Assembly: GCF_004348685.1 (NCBI RefSeq)
Contig: NZ_SMKO01000003.1
Span: 93,554 to 157,553, forward strand
Direction of reading: 5' to 3'
DNA from: Nonomuraea deserti
Lineage (GTDB): Bacteria; Actinomycetota; Actinomycetes; Streptosporangiales; Streptosporangiaceae
DNA length: 64,000 bases
The translations under genes were made by a program, and so were the position numbers. The notes beneath the pieces are model-generated. The model was not told the origin of the DNA. It saw only the letters and a program-made list of their open reading frames with translations, and did not search any database. Shown here one piece after another: positions 24,560-33,992 of this stretch (its first letter is position 1; each line of letters opens with the position of its first letter).

Positions 24560-25921
24560 ATGATCGATCCCTCCCTGACCCGCCGCGGCCTGCTCGGCAC
24601 GCTCGCCGCCGGCGCCGCGGGCGTCCTCGTCGGCTGCGGCGGCTCCTCGTCCGGTTCCACCGATCCCGACGAGCTGACCACGATCGTGGTCTGGGATCGG
24701 GCAGGCGCGCACGCCAAGGCCCGGCAGGAGTTCTTCCGCACCTGGAACCAGCAGCAGGGCAGGTCCCTCGGCATCGCGGTGCGGTACGAGCCGCAGGCGA
24801 CGGACAAGTACGAGGAGATCGTCCGGCTCGGCTTCCAGACCAAGAGGGCGCCCGACCTGTTCCACAGCCCTTCGGCGCAGCTGGGCGCGTTCGTCGCGGC
24901 CGGGTGGGTGCAGCCGCTGCCGGACCTGGTCGGCAAGGCCGTGCTGGACAAGGCCGCGCCCTACCACCAGAAGAACAGCGAGCTGGTCTGGGGCGGCGTG
25001 CCGTACGCGGTGCCGACCACCGCGTTCACCAACCGCATGGTGATCAACACCGACCTGTTCGAGAAGGCCGGGCTGGACCCGGAGTCGCCGCCGGCCACCT
25101 TCTCCGAGGTGCGGAAGGCGGCCGCGGCCATCACCAGGATCGGCAAGGGTGACGCGTTCGGCATGCTGATCCCGATCAAGGCGACCGGGTTCCGGCAGTG
25201 GAGCGTCGACATCCTGCTGATGGCGGCCGACCCGGCGCTGGCCCAGTTCGGGCTGTTCAACGCGGCCACGCAGACGTACGAGTCGGCCAAGTACGCGCCG
25301 CTGCTCGAGCTCTACCGGAGCATGCTCAGCGACAAGACCGCCTACCCGGGCGCCGCGACGCTGACCAGCGACGTCGCCATCAACGCCTTCGGCAAGGGCG
25401 AGGCGGGGATGTACGTCACCAGCAGCGCGGTCGTGTCCTCGCTGGCCGATCTCGGCAGCGAGGTCAAGGCGGCCGCGGTCCCGCTGCCGGTGCCGGACGG
25501 GCAGAAACTGGTGCGCTCGCCGATGAACGCCGGATACCCGTACGCGATCTCGTCGACCACCGAGAACCCGGAGAAGGCCGCCAAGGTGTTCGAGGTGATG
25601 GTCGGCGACGGCATGCAGGAGGCGCTGGCCGCGAAGGCGGCGCCGCCGCTGAACGCCGCCGTCTGGGACTCCGCCGCGATCAAGGACAACGCGCTGCTCC
25701 AGCAGTACCGGCCGGCCGAACGCGACGAGCAGTGGCCGAAGACGCCCGGCGGCCTGCTGCAGGTGGACGGGGAGAGCGTCGATCAGACCGTGGAGAAGCT
25801 GCTGCTCGACCCGTCGGCGGCGCTCGGACCGGCGCTCACCGCCATGCAACAGCGCATGCAGGCCGCCTACGACGCCGCGGTGAAGAACGGCGAGATCGAC
25901 CCGCAGGAGTTCCAGGCGTGA
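24560..25921 (+). CDS. Extracellular sugar-binding lipoprotein (ABC importer)
   Basis: 453 residues. Tat-like signal (LTRRGLLG) and lipobox VLVGC (Cys26), then a Ser/Gly linker and a family-1 solute-binding fold (TTIVVWDRAGAH; YAVPTTAFTNRMVINTDLF). Anchored outside the membrane, it captures the saccharide for the two permeases. Its stop overlaps the GTG start of the first sulfatase, so capture and desulfation are genetically coupled. Confidence 0.94.
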   Translation: MIDPSLTRRGLLGTLAAGAAGVLVGCGGSSSGSTDPDELTTIVVWDRAGAHAKARQEFFRTWNQQQGRSLGIAVRYEPQATDKYEEIVRLGFQTKRAPDLFHSPSAQLGAFVAAGWVQPLPDLVGKAVLDKAAPYHQKNSELVWGGVPYAVPTTAFTNRMVINTDLFEKAGLDPESPPATFSEVRKAAAAITRIGKGDAFGMLIPIKATGFRQWSVDILLMAADPALAQFGLFNAATQTYESAKYAPLLELYRSMLSDKTAYPGAATLTSDVAINAFGKGEAGMYVTSSAVVSSLADLGSEVKAAAVPLPVPDGQKLVRSPMNAGYPYAISSTTENPEKAAKVFEVMVGDGMQEALAAKAAPPLNAAVWDSAAIKDNALLQQYRPAERDEQWPKTPGGLLQVDGESVDQTVEKLLLDPSAALGPALTAMQQRMQAAYDAAVKNGEIDPQEFQA

Positions 25922-27282
25922 CGGGCCCGAACCTCGTCGTGCTGCTGGCCGACCAGTGGCGGGGCCAGGACCAGGGCTGGCTCGGCGGCGCCCGCGGACG
26001 AGCCTCCCAGGTCCGCACCCCGCACCTGGACCGGCTGGCGGCCGGCGGCGCCGCGATCGCGGGCGGCTGCGCCAGCTCGCCGGTCTGCGGACCGAGCCGG
26101 GGCAGCCTCCTCACCGGCCGCCTGCCCCACCAGCACGGCGTGGTCGCCAACGACCTGCCGCTCTCGCCCCGGCTGGAGACTCTGGGTACGGCACTGTACG
26201 GCGCCGGATACCGGACCGGCTGGATCGGCAAGTGGCATCTGGCCGGGCTGCCACGGGACAAATGGGTGCCGCCCGCCGCACGGCCGGGAATCGAGCACTG
26301 GGCGGGGGTCGACTGCTCGCATGACCACGTCGACGGCCACTACTACGTCGGCGAGGAGAGCCCGGCCAGGGTCGACTTCGTCGGATACGAGCCCGAGGTG
26401 CAGACCGACCTCGCGATGGAGTTCCTCGCCGGGCAGGACGCCCCCTTCTTTCTCACGGTCTGCTACAACCCGCCGCACGACCCGTACGACTCGGTGCCGG
26501 AGCGCCTTCGCACGGGTTACCCGCTCGAGCGGATGACGGTGCCGCCGAACACGCCCGGCAGCGACGAGCGGCGCGAGGTGCAGCGGCTCTACTGGAGCGC
26601 CATCACGGCGGTGGACGCGCAGATCGGCCGGATCCTGGCGGAGCTGGACCGGCTCGGGCTGCGCGAGAACACGATCGTCGTGGTCACCTCCGACCACGGC
26701 GACATGCTCGGAGCGCACGGCCTGCGGGCCAAGCAGAGCCCGTACGCGGAGGCCGTCAGGGTGCCGATGGTGATCAGCGGGCCCGGTGTTCCCGCCTGTC
26801 GCCCGGCCGGCCTGCTCGGCCTGGTCGATCTCGCTCCGACCCTGCTCGGACTGCTCGGGCTGCCGCCGATCGGGGTGTACGGCCGCGACCTCAGCGACCG
26901 GCTCCGATCCGGCGCATCCCTGCGCACGGAGCTGCTGATCGGCAACTGGGTCAGCTTCGACAACGGATACGACCAGGGCATCGGCGAGTGGCGGGGCTTC
27001 GTCACCGACGAGCTGACCTACGCGCGCACCGTCGACGGCCGGCCCTGGCTGCTGTTCGACGACCGCGCCGATCCCTGGCAGATGGACAACCTGGCCGGCG
27101 ACGCGGCGTCGGCCGGCCGGGTCGCCGCGGCCGACGACCGCCTGTCCGCGCTGCTGACGGAGTCCGGGGACAGGTTCTGGCCGGCCGACCGGTTGCTGAC
27201 CGAGCTGGGCCTGGTCGATGACTGGAACGCCCGCGAGATCGCCCTGCGGGGCGACAGGGCCCGGCTGCTGCCGACGAGATGA
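25918..27282 (+). CDS. Sulfatase 1 (formylglycine type)
   Basis: 454 residues. The formylglycine signature is CGPSR (Cys57), within VCGPSRGSLLTGR; metal ligands appear in LVVLLADQ near the N-terminus and TSDHGDMLGAHG near residue 260. No signal peptide, so it should act in the cytoplasm on imported substrate. GTG start overlaps the binding-protein stop (GTGA). Alkaline-phosphatase superfamily sulfatases hydrolyse sulfate esters on sugars, steroids or choline; the operon favours a sulfated saccharide. A formylglycine-generating enzyme must be supplied from elsewhere. Confidence 0.94.
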   Translation: MTGPNLVVLLADQWRGQDQGWLGGARGRASQVRTPHLDRLAAGGAAIAGGCASSPVCGPSRGSLLTGRLPHQHGVVANDLPLSPRLETLGTALYGAGYRTGWIGKWHLAGLPRDKWVPPAARPGIEHWAGVDCSHDHVDGHYYVGEESPARVDFVGYEPEVQTDLAMEFLAGQDAPFFLTVCYNPPHDPYDSVPERLRTGYPLERMTVPPNTPGSDERREVQRLYWSAITAVDAQIGRILAELDRLGLRENTIVVVTSDHGDMLGAHGLRAKQSPYAEAVRVPMVISGPGVPACRPAGLLGLVDLAPTLLGLLGLPPIGVYGRDLSDRLRSGASLRTELLIGNWVSFDNGYDQGIGEWRGFVTDELTYARTVDGRPWLLFDDRADPWQMDNLAGDAASAGRVAAADDRLSALLTESGDRFWPADRLLTELGLVDDWNAREIALRGDRARLLPTR

Positions 27283-27307
27283 CCGCTCTGTGAGGAGAGA
27301 CCCGTTC

Positions 27308-28801
27308 ATGCCCACCCGCCCGAACGTGCTGTTCGTGATGACCGACCAGCAGCGGTTCGACACCATCGCGGCGCTCGGCAATCCCCATGTCGCGACGCCC
27401 CATCTCGATCGGCTGGCGGCCCGCGGGACCGTCTTCGACAACGCGTACTCCACCTCCCCGGTCTGCGTCCCGGCCCGCTACACGCTGCGCAGCGGATGCG
27501 AACCGACCAGGACCGGGGTGTACGACAACACCGTCCCCGGCGGGGGACACGCCGGGATCAGGGAACGTTGCGGCCCGTACCTGGCCGAGGCGATGGGCCT
27601 GCGCGGGTACCGCACCTGGGGCGTCGGCAAGTTCCACACCGAGCCCTGGGACGCGCCGGTCGGCTACGAGGTGCAGCGGCACAGCGAGGAGTTCTACGGC
27701 AGCCCCGAGCAGCGCGCCAGGGACGCGTACGCGTCGTGGATCGCGACGGAACACCCTGAGTACGACTGGATCGAGGCGCTGATGGGGGAGCGGACCGACA
27801 TGTACTACATGCCGCAGCTCAGCCCCTTGCCGGCGGACTGCACCGTCGAGTCGTGGGCCACGCGGGAGGCCATCGGGCTGATGGCCGCCGATGACGGCCG
27901 GCCCTGGTTCGGGTTCGTGTCCTACATCGGCCCGCACCCCCCGTTCGCGCCACCGCTGCCGTACAACCGGATGTACGACCCCGACCAGATGCCCGACCCG
28001 GTGTGCGGCGATCGTGCCATTGACCATCTCGACCAGCACATCCCGTGGATGAACCACCTGGTCTACGCCGAGGACGTCGACCCGCACCGCGCCCGGACGC
28101 TGAAGGCCCGCTACTACGGCGAGATCAGCTACATCGACGGCTGCATCGGCGACCTGCTCGACGCGGTGGAGCGGCGACCGGACGCCGACAACACCGTGAT
28201 CTGCTTCTACGCCGATCACGGCGATCTGCTCGGTGACCATCACGGCTGGCAGAAGGAGAGCTTCTTCGAAGCGTCTGCCCGGGTCCCGTTCCTGATCTCC
28301 TGGCCGGAGCGGATCGCGGCCGGTGACCGCCGATCGGAGCTGGCATGCCTGACCGACCTGTTCGGCCTGGCCACCTCCGCCGCCGGCCGGCCGGAGCTGC
28401 GGCAGGGCAGCGACCTGCTCGGCCTGCTGGCCGGTACGGCGCCGCCCAGGGAGACGCTCTTCGGCTACCACGGGCGCCCCGGCACCCGGCGGTTCAAGGC
28501 GATGGTGCGGCAAGGTCACCTGAAGCTGATCTGGCTGGCCAACGGCGGGCACCGGCTGCTGTTCGACCTCGATGCCGACCCGCAGGAGGTCAAGCCGGTG
28601 CAGGCGGAACGGCCGGAGGACGCCGACCGGCTGACCGCGCTGCTGGCCGCGCGGCTCCGGTCCGAGGGCGTGGCCGAGGCCTTCGACCGCGCCGGCCTCG
28701 GATCGGAGCTGCGGACCTTCCCGTACGAGGAATGGCCGCTGACCAGGATCCACCAGTTCGACCTGTCGCGAGGGATCACCGGCTTCGGCGCCGCCGGATA
28801 A
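27308..28801 (+). CDS. Sulfatase 2 (formylglycine type)
   Basis: 497 residues. Signature CVPAR (Cys53) in SPVCVPARYTLRSG; metal motifs VLFVMTDQQ and YADHGDLLGDHHG. No signal peptide. Start ATG 27308 has a GAGGAGAG ribosome site 25 bp after sulfatase 1. The two sulfatases are clearly diverged from each other, including at the signature, so they likely remove sulfate from different positions or linkages of the same imported molecule (inference). Confidence 0.94.
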   Translation: MPTRPNVLFVMTDQQRFDTIAALGNPHVATPHLDRLAARGTVFDNAYSTSPVCVPARYTLRSGCEPTRTGVYDNTVPGGGHAGIRERCGPYLAEAMGLRGYRTWGVGKFHTEPWDAPVGYEVQRHSEEFYGSPEQRARDAYASWIATEHPEYDWIEALMGERTDMYYMPQLSPLPADCTVESWATREAIGLMAADDGRPWFGFVSYIGPHPPFAPPLPYNRMYDPDQMPDPVCGDRAIDHLDQHIPWMNHLVYAEDVDPHRARTLKARYYGEISYIDGCIGDLLDAVERRPDADNTVICFYADHGDLLGDHHGWQKESFFEASARVPFLISWPERIAAGDRRSELACLTDLFGLATSAAGRPELRQGSDLLGLLAGTAPPRETLFGYHGRPGTRRFKAMVRQGHLKLIWLANGGHRLLFDLDADPQEVKPVQAERPEDADRLTALLAARLRSEGVAEAFDRAGLGSELRTFPYEEWPLTRIHQFDLSRGITGFGAAG

Positions 28802-28842
28802 CCCGATGGCGGGCCCGGCCCGCGGGATGCGACCATCGGCAG

Positions 28843-29253
28843 GTGGCCGCATGTGTCTTCTGCGAGATCGTCGCTGGGCGGGCTCCCGCCTACCGGGTGA
28901 CGGCGGACGAGCACGCGGTCGCGTTCCTGGACCTCGCCCCCGCCGCGCCGGGCCACACGCTGGTCGTGCCTCGCGGGCATGCGCGGGACGTGTGGGAGCT
29001 GCCGCAGGACGCCTGCGCCCAGGTCGCTCGGCTGGTGCATGGGGTGAGTGCGCTGCTGCGGGTGGCGCTGGCCCCCGACGGGCTGTCGATCACCCACGCC
29101 ACCGGGGAGGCGGCCGGGCAGGACGTCTTCCATTTCCACACGCACGTCGTCCCGCGGTGGCGGGGCGACGACGTGAGGCTGATGTGGAAGACCAGGCGAG
29201 CTTCGCCTCAGGAACTGCAAGAGGTGCTGGAGCGGGTGACCGTGGCTCGGTGA
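28843..29253 (+). CDS. HIT-family nucleotide hydrolase
   Basis: 136 residues. N-terminal CVFCEIVAG carries the Cys pair of zinc-binding HIT proteins, and the active-site triad is HFHTHVVPR (HxHxH). HIT proteins hydrolyse dinucleoside polyphosphates or nucleoside phosphoramidates. GTG at 28843 is the only start giving the typical length; the larger upstream frame overlaps sulfatase 2. Probably unrelated to the sulfatase operon although it follows by 41 bp on the same strand. Confidence 0.9.
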   Translation: MAACVFCEIVAGRAPAYRVTADEHAVAFLDLAPAAPGHTLVVPRGHARDVWELPQDACAQVARLVHGVSALLRVALAPDGLSITHATGEAAGQDVFHFHTHVVPRWRGDDVRLMWKTRRASPQELQEVLERVTVAR

Positions 29254-29265
29254 GCGGTCACGTGG

Positions 29266-30084
29266 TCACCTCAGGAACTCCCGCGCGCCGCGCAGCCTGG
29301 TGCGGAGCCGCCGCCGGGTCAGGCCGCACTCCAGGCGCACGTCCGTCGGGCCGGGCACGCCGGCGTCCGCTCTCCGGGCGGAGGGCAGCCGGTCGGCGTC
29401 GAGGCCGTCGCGCCGGGCGATGAGCCGCCCCAGCTCGTACCGGCTCACCGCGTCGGCCCCGGCGACGTGGTGGACGCCGTGATGGCCTGAGACGGCGAGT
29501 TCGAGGAGCGCCGCGGCCAGGTCGACGACGTGCACGGGGCAACGTACGTCGTCGGTGAACAGCGCTCCCCGCGCCCTGCCGGTGGCCAGGGCGTGCACCA
29601 GCGCCTCGTGCGGAGAGCCGCCGTCACCGATGATCAGGGAGGTCCGGGCCGTCACCGCGGCCGGCGCGATCGCGTTCACGGCCGTCTCGGCGGCGGCCTT
29701 GGCGGCGCCGTACGGGGTGATCGGGTCGGGGACGCACGTCTCGTCATAACGGATCGCGGCGCCGGAGAAGACCGCGTCGCTGGACACCTGGACCAGGCGT
29801 GCACCTGCCGCGGCGGCGGCCAGGGCCACGTGCGCGGCTCCCGTCGCCGTGGTCGCCCAGTCCGTCTGCCGGTAGGCGGCGTTGATCACCGCCTCCGGCC
29901 GGCATGCCGCGACCAGCGCGCCGACGTCCTCGCGCCGGCGCACGTCGAGCGGCGACCACGCGACACCCTCGGTCTCCCCTGGTCGGGAGAGGTAGGTCGC
30001 GGCCACCTCGTGTCCGGCCGTCGAACACTGCCGAGCGAGTTCGCCGCCGAGCAGGCCACTGCCACCGACGATGAGGAATCTCAT
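29266..30084 (-). CDS. RmlD-like NAD(P)-dependent sugar-nucleotide reductase
   Basis: 272 residues. Rossmann motif GGSGLLGG at the N-terminus, Ser/Asp region VSSDAVFSG, and the catalytic YGAAK (YxxxK). Most like dTDP-4-dehydrorhamnose reductases of the extended SDR family. No other rhamnose gene is nearby, so it may act on another substrate. Convergent with HIT (12 bp apart). Confidence 0.88.
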   Translation of the reverse strand: MRFLIVGGSGLLGGELARQCSTAGHEVAATYLSRPGETEGVAWSPLDVRRREDVGALVAACRPEAVINAAYRQTDWATTATGAAHVALAAAAAGARLVQVSSDAVFSGAAIRYDETCVPDPITPYGAAKAAAETAVNAIAPAAVTARTSLIIGDGGSPHEALVHALATGRARGALFTDDVRCPVHVVDLAAALLELAVSGHHGVHHVAGADAVSRYELGRLIARRDGLDADRLPSARRADAGVPGPTDVRLECGLTRRRLRTRLRGAREFLR

Positions 30085-30182
30085 GGCGGGTCACCATAAT
30101 CGATCGGTCACGCCGATCCGCCCTGTACCAAGATCGTTCATGCCGGTATGGTGTGGACCCCGACGACACCGCGAGGTAAGGC

Positions 30183-30626
30183 GTGCACCAGATCCGGACG
30201 GAGATCCGCATCGCGGCATCTCCCGAGCAGGTATGGAAGATCCTCTGCGATTTCGACGCCTATTCGGAGTGGAACCCGCTGGTGCCGAGGATGCGGGGCA
30301 CCGCGGTGACGGGGAGCCGGCTGTCCTTGCCGACCGCCATGTGGCCCGGAGGCCCCGTCGTCATGCCGATGCGCGCGACGGTGGAGGACGCGACCCCGCC
30401 GCGGCGGCTGGCCTGGCGTACCAACGTGATCGCGCGCGGCGTCGTCAGCTCGGTGCACGTCTTCGAGCTGTCCCCCGATGAGGAGCGTGGCGGCACGCAC
30501 GTGCGTCATCAGGAGACCGTCACCGGGGCGGCCGCTTCGGCGATGTGGCCGATACTGCGCCGGTTCGAGCCGGTGTTCGAGCAGCTCAACCAGGCGCTCA
30601 AGAGCCGGGCCGAAGCGTCGTCCTAG
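30183..30626 (+). CDS. SRPBCC-domain protein (polyketide cyclase/START-like)
   Basis: 147 residues of a single SRPBCC fold: IRIAASPEQVWKILCDFDAYSEWNPLVPR at the start is the family hallmark and LNQALKSRAEA the C-terminal helix. These proteins bind hydrophobic ligands; a function is not assignable. GTG start with GAGGTAAGG upstream, divergent from the RmlD-like gene. Confidence 0.87.
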   Translation: MHQIRTEIRIAASPEQVWKILCDFDAYSEWNPLVPRMRGTAVTGSRLSLPTAMWPGGPVVMPMRATVEDATPPRRLAWRTNVIARGVVSSVHVFELSPDEERGGTHVRHQETVTGAAASAMWPILRRFEPVFEQLNQALKSRAEASS

Positions 30627-30670
30627 CTCTCGCCGGCCATCCGTGGCCGGGGTGCGATCGGCGCGGCTGG

Positions 30671-31624
30671 TCAGTGGTGCTCGGCGTAGTGGCGCGCGAG
30701 CAGGTCCTCGCCCCAGTCGTCACGCAGGTCGCGCCACACGGAGTGGATGTGGTTGGCATCGTCCTGGGTGTTGTCGTACTCCAGCAGGAACGTGGGCCCG
30801 GCGACGCAGTAGTAGTGGCCCTGCCCGCGCTGGTCGGATCCCATCCACGCGAACGTCACCTTGTCGAGTCCGGCGTCGAGCACGTCGCGCCAGCAGGTCT
30901 CGCCGTACCAGCCGGGAGCACGGTCGAAATAGCGGCGGACGAGCCGTTCGAGCAGGTCCTTCGACGACGCCGGCATGTCGGCGCAGGACAGCCCGCGGGG
31001 GATGCGGCCGGGATCGGCCACGGGGTCGTTGCGGGTGAGGACGTCGTCGGGGGCCGCCTGGCTGGTGATCGCGATCGAGCGCTGGTGCGGCGCGAGGTCG
31101 GCGAGCAGCGCCCGGCCCAGCTCCTCCTCCTCGGCGAGCAGCCGCAGGCCCCGCTGCGGCCCGGACAGGACCATGGCCGGCTCCGCGCCGAGGAAGCTCG
31201 GCGTGACGGCGATCGCGTCGCCTGCGACCGTGATGTGCACCGCGAGGTGGTGGCCGTTGACCTGCCACGTCCACGGGTCCGCTCCTCCCGGGTCGCCGAA
31301 GACCCGGAACCAGTAGCGGTCGCCGTCGATCTCGTCGACGCCGGTCGCCAGGCGGCGCCTGATGCGCTCGAGCTCGATGACGCCTCTCGCCGTGCGCGCA
31401 CCGGCCGTGCCGCAGCCGGTGTCGAGCAGGGCGAGCGCCAGCTCCTGCTGTCCGGAGGTCATCTCGGCCAGCGGCAGACCCGGGCGAGGGCCGGGGAGGT
31501 AGGACCACTCGGTGCGCTCGGGCGAGCCGAACGCCGCCGTCGCCGCGGCCCTTCGCCCGGTGTCGAGCGAGCCGAGGAAGCGCTGCACCGCCTGGCGCAT
31601 CGCGTGGACGTCGTGGGCACTCAT
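30671..31624 (-). CDS. DUF3500 family protein
   Basis: 317 residues. The C-terminal block GHYYCVAGPTFLLEYDNTQ, ANHIHSVWRD, and LLARHYAEHH is the conserved DUF3500 signature rich in His, Asp and Tyr, which looks metal-binding; the internal WQVNGHH is also conserved. Function of the family is unknown. Start ATG 31624 with AAGGAACC upstream; convergent with the SRPBCC gene. Confidence 0.85.
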   Translation of the reverse strand: MSAHDVHAMRQAVQRFLGSLDTGRRAAATAAFGSPERTEWSYLPGPRPGLPLAEMTSGQQELALALLDTGCGTAGARTARGVIELERIRRRLATGVDEIDGDRYWFRVFGDPGGADPWTWQVNGHHLAVHITVAGDAIAVTPSFLGAEPAMVLSGPQRGLRLLAEEEELGRALLADLAPHQRSIAITSQAAPDDVLTRNDPVADPGRIPRGLSCADMPASSKDLLERLVRRYFDRAPGWYGETCWRDVLDAGLDKVTFAWMGSDQRGQGHYYCVAGPTFLLEYDNTQDDANHIHSVWRDLRDDWGEDLLARHYAEHH

Positions 31625-31745
31625 GCATGGTTCCTTAACGGGAGGAGGGAGCCGCGATGGTCAGAACACGGTCTCTGACGCCACGAACCGCAACATACTG
31701 CAATCTAAACGACAGCAAGCGGATGCGGATCGTCGATCGTCCCGC

Positions 31746-32603
31746 TCAGTCCGCCCGCGCGGCGTGGATCGCGCCGAACGCCAGGAGAGGGGCGGCGGTC
31801 CGCGCCGGATCCTCGAGAATGGGCGTGTGTCCGAGACCGGGCAGCATCTCGACTCTCGCTCCCGGGACGACGCGGTAGCCGGCGGCGGATGAGGATCGCC
31901 ATCTGCGATCGTCCTCGCCGAAGATCACCAGCAGCGGCTTGCCGAGGGCCCTCAGCCGGTCCGGCAGCGCCCGCTCCTCCAGGTAGGCGCGGGTGGCCTG
32001 CATCGTCGTGGTGAACGTGTGGTAGGTCATGCCGCGCACCTCGTCCAGGAACTCATCCGGGATCCGGTAGCCCGCGCGGCTGAAAGCGGGGCCCGCCAGC
32101 CGGCGGATCTGCTCGTCGGTCGGCGGCCACCGCGAGGGCCCGATCGCGGCGGTCTCCGGCGCGATGAAGGCGTCCAGGCTCGGGCCGGTGTTGATGAGCG
32201 CGAGCGCGGCAACCAGGCCGGGTCGCTGCTCGGTGAGGGCGGTGGCGACCGCGCCGCCGCTGGAATGGCCGGCGACCAGGGCGCGCTTGACGCCGAGCCG
32301 GTCCAGTGCCGCGCCGACCCGGCGCCCCTGCTCCGGGAGCGCGTAGCTGCGGTCGGCGGGCTTGGCTGACCGGCCGTGCCCGAGCAGGTCGATCCGGACG
32401 ACACGATGAGCTCCGGTCAGCATCGGAACCAGCGCGTCCCACGAGCGGGTCGAGGACGCGGACCCGTGGATGAGCAGGAGCGCGGGTGCGTCGCGGGGGC
32501 CGTCCTGGCACACGTGGATGTCGCCGTCGTCCAGGGACAGCGTCGTACTCTCGGCGGCCGCGGCGTCGCCGTTCACGTGCGGTCTGCCGTCAGGAATCGT
32601 CAT
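31746..32603 (-). CDS. Alpha/beta hydrolase
   Basis: 285 residues. Oxyanion HGSAS, nucleophile elbow GHSSGG, acid in FGEDDRR, and catalytic His in PGLGHTPI near the C-terminus. Cytoplasmic. It is divergent from the AraC-type regulator (80 bp apart), which is a likely controller. Confidence 0.9.
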   Translation of the reverse strand: MTIPDGRPHVNGDAAAAESTTLSLDDGDIHVCQDGPRDAPALLLIHGSASSTRSWDALVPMLTGAHRVVRIDLLGHGRSAKPADRSYALPEQGRRVGAALDRLGVKRALVAGHSSGGAVATALTEQRPGLVAALALINTGPSLDAFIAPETAAIGPSRWPPTDEQIRRLAGPAFSRAGYRIPDEFLDEVRGMTYHTFTTTMQATRAYLEERALPDRLRALGKPLLVIFGEDDRRWRSSSAAGYRVVPGARVEMLPGLGHTPILEDPARTAAPLLAFGAIHAARAD

Positions 32604-32670
32604 GTCGCCACTGTCGCGGCCCGTACGCGCCGGTGGATTGGACGAATGTTCCCCCTCGACCGGACCCGCC

Positions 32671-32676
32671 TAGCAT
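32671..32676 (+). promoter_or_regulatory. -10 element for leaderless AraC-regulator transcript
   Basis: TAGCAT sits 6 bases before the GTG start at 32683 with no ribosome site between them, matching the TANNNT leaderless pattern. Confidence 0.45.
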
Positions 32677-32682
32677 GGAACG

Positions 32683-33546
32683 GTGCGGACGTTCGTCCAC
32701 GGTGCGGCTGTGTGGGGCATCGCGTGCCCGCGGCGGCCCAGCCGGGTGGCCGGTGTCACCATGGCCGGGTTCCGGGTCCGTGATCTGAGCGCGCTCCGGA
32801 TGGTCCCCCACCCCGCCGTGACGCTGATCGTGGACTTCGGCACCGGCTCGCCCGTGGTGGACCACGCCGCCGGGCGGCGGCTTCGGGGCAGCGTCGCCGC
32901 CGGGCCGGGGATCGGGTCGGGAGGCGCGGTCCGGGCGTGGGGCGAGAACGTGGAGTGCGTGCAGGTGCGCCTGTCCCCCGTGATCGCACGCGGGGTTCTG
33001 GGCGCCTCCCCGGCCGACCTCGACGGCGTCGTGGTGGCCCTCGACGACCTGTGGGGCCGGGAGGCGTCACGGATCCGCGAGCAGCTGAGCGAGGTCTCGT
33101 CGTGGCAGGATCGTTTCGCGCTGACGGACGCGCTGCTCGCCCGCCGGCATGCCGAGGGGCCGCCGGTCGACCCGGAGGTGGCCTGGGCCTGGAGGCGGAT
33201 CGTCGGCGCCCGCGGCCAGGCCCGGATCGACGGGCTCGCGGCGGAGGCCGGGTGGAGCCGCAAGCGCCTGTGGTCGCGGTTCCGGTCGCAGCTCGGCCTG
33301 CCGCCCAAACGCGCCGCGAAGCTGGTCCGCTTCGACCATGCCGCCCACCGCCTGGTCGCGGGCGAAGGCGCGGCCCGAGTGGCCGCCGACGCCGGCTACG
33401 CCGACCAGTCCCACCTGCACCGGGACGTCGTGGCGTTCACCGGGGTGACCCCCGCGACCGTGGCCGGCGAGACGTTCCTGGCGGTCGACGACCTGGCGTG
33501 GAGCGGCCACGTCTCCAGGGTTCTCGGGCTCGGGCGCCGGCCGTAG
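32683..33546 (+). CDS. AraC-family transcriptional regulator
   Basis: 287 residues: N-terminal sensory region (DUF6597-like opening, VAGVTMAGFRVRDLS) and a C-terminal AraC double helix-turn-helix (about 185-275: IDGLAAEAGWSRKRLWSRF ... RVAADAGYADQSHLHRDV). GTG start. Divergent from the hydrolase gene at 31746-32603. Confidence 0.9.
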   Translation: MRTFVHGAAVWGIACPRRPSRVAGVTMAGFRVRDLSALRMVPHPAVTLIVDFGTGSPVVDHAAGRRLRGSVAAGPGIGSGGAVRAWGENVECVQVRLSPVIARGVLGASPADLDGVVVALDDLWGREASRIREQLSEVSSWQDRFALTDALLARRHAEGPPVDPEVAWAWRRIVGARGQARIDGLAAEAGWSRKRLWSRFRSQLGLPPKRAAKLVRFDHAAHRLVAGEGAARVAADAGYADQSHLHRDVVAFTGVTPATVAGETFLAVDDLAWSGHVSRVLGLGRRP

Positions 33547-33619
33547 GCGAGGCGGCCATCGCCGTGATCGAAGCTGGTCGCGAGATCGAACCTTCGGGGA
33601 TCCGGCGGGATCACAAGGG

Positions 33620-33973
33620 ATGACCGACGTTCCGTGGAGTCCGCCGATTCGGAGGCTGTTCGTGGAGTTCCTCATCGCGATGATCGTGGCGAGCGCCGCT
33701 CTCGCCGGAGGCGTCGCCCATGCGGTCACCCGCCGTGATCTGCAGGGCGGCGCAAAGGTGGCGGTCCCTCTCGCCTGCGCCCTCCTGGTGGGCACCGCCT
33801 GCACGTTCGTGCCCCATCTTCCCCTGCTCGCCTTCCTGGGGACCGTGGTGGTCTATCTGCTCGCGAGGCGCCTGTTCACGGCGAAGCTCGCGCTCGCCGC
33901 CTCGGGGGTCGTGCTTCTCGGCGGGTGCTCGTTCGCCGTGCTCCTCATGATGGTCGCCCTCGACACCATGTGA
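33620..33973 (+). CDS. Small membrane protein of unknown function
   Basis: 117 residues with four hydrophobic stretches (about 14-34, 46-62, 66-84, 92-112) and no family motif I recognise. Codon bias is normal and an AAGGG-type ribosome site precedes ATG. It stands alone between AraC and a convergent small gene. Confidence 0.65.
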   Translation: MTDVPWSPPIRRLFVEFLIAMIVASAALAGGVAHAVTRRDLQGGAKVAVPLACALLVGTACTFVPHLPLLAFLGTVVVYLLARRLFTAKLALAASGVVLLGGCSFAVLLMMVALDTM

Positions 33974-33992
33974 TGCGCGCCCGCCGTCGCCG

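Noticed and set aside
25918..28801. Phosphatase or phosphonate hydrolase instead of sulfatases
   Set aside because: Both proteins carry C-x-P-S/A-R formylglycine signatures, specific to sulfatases of this superfamily.
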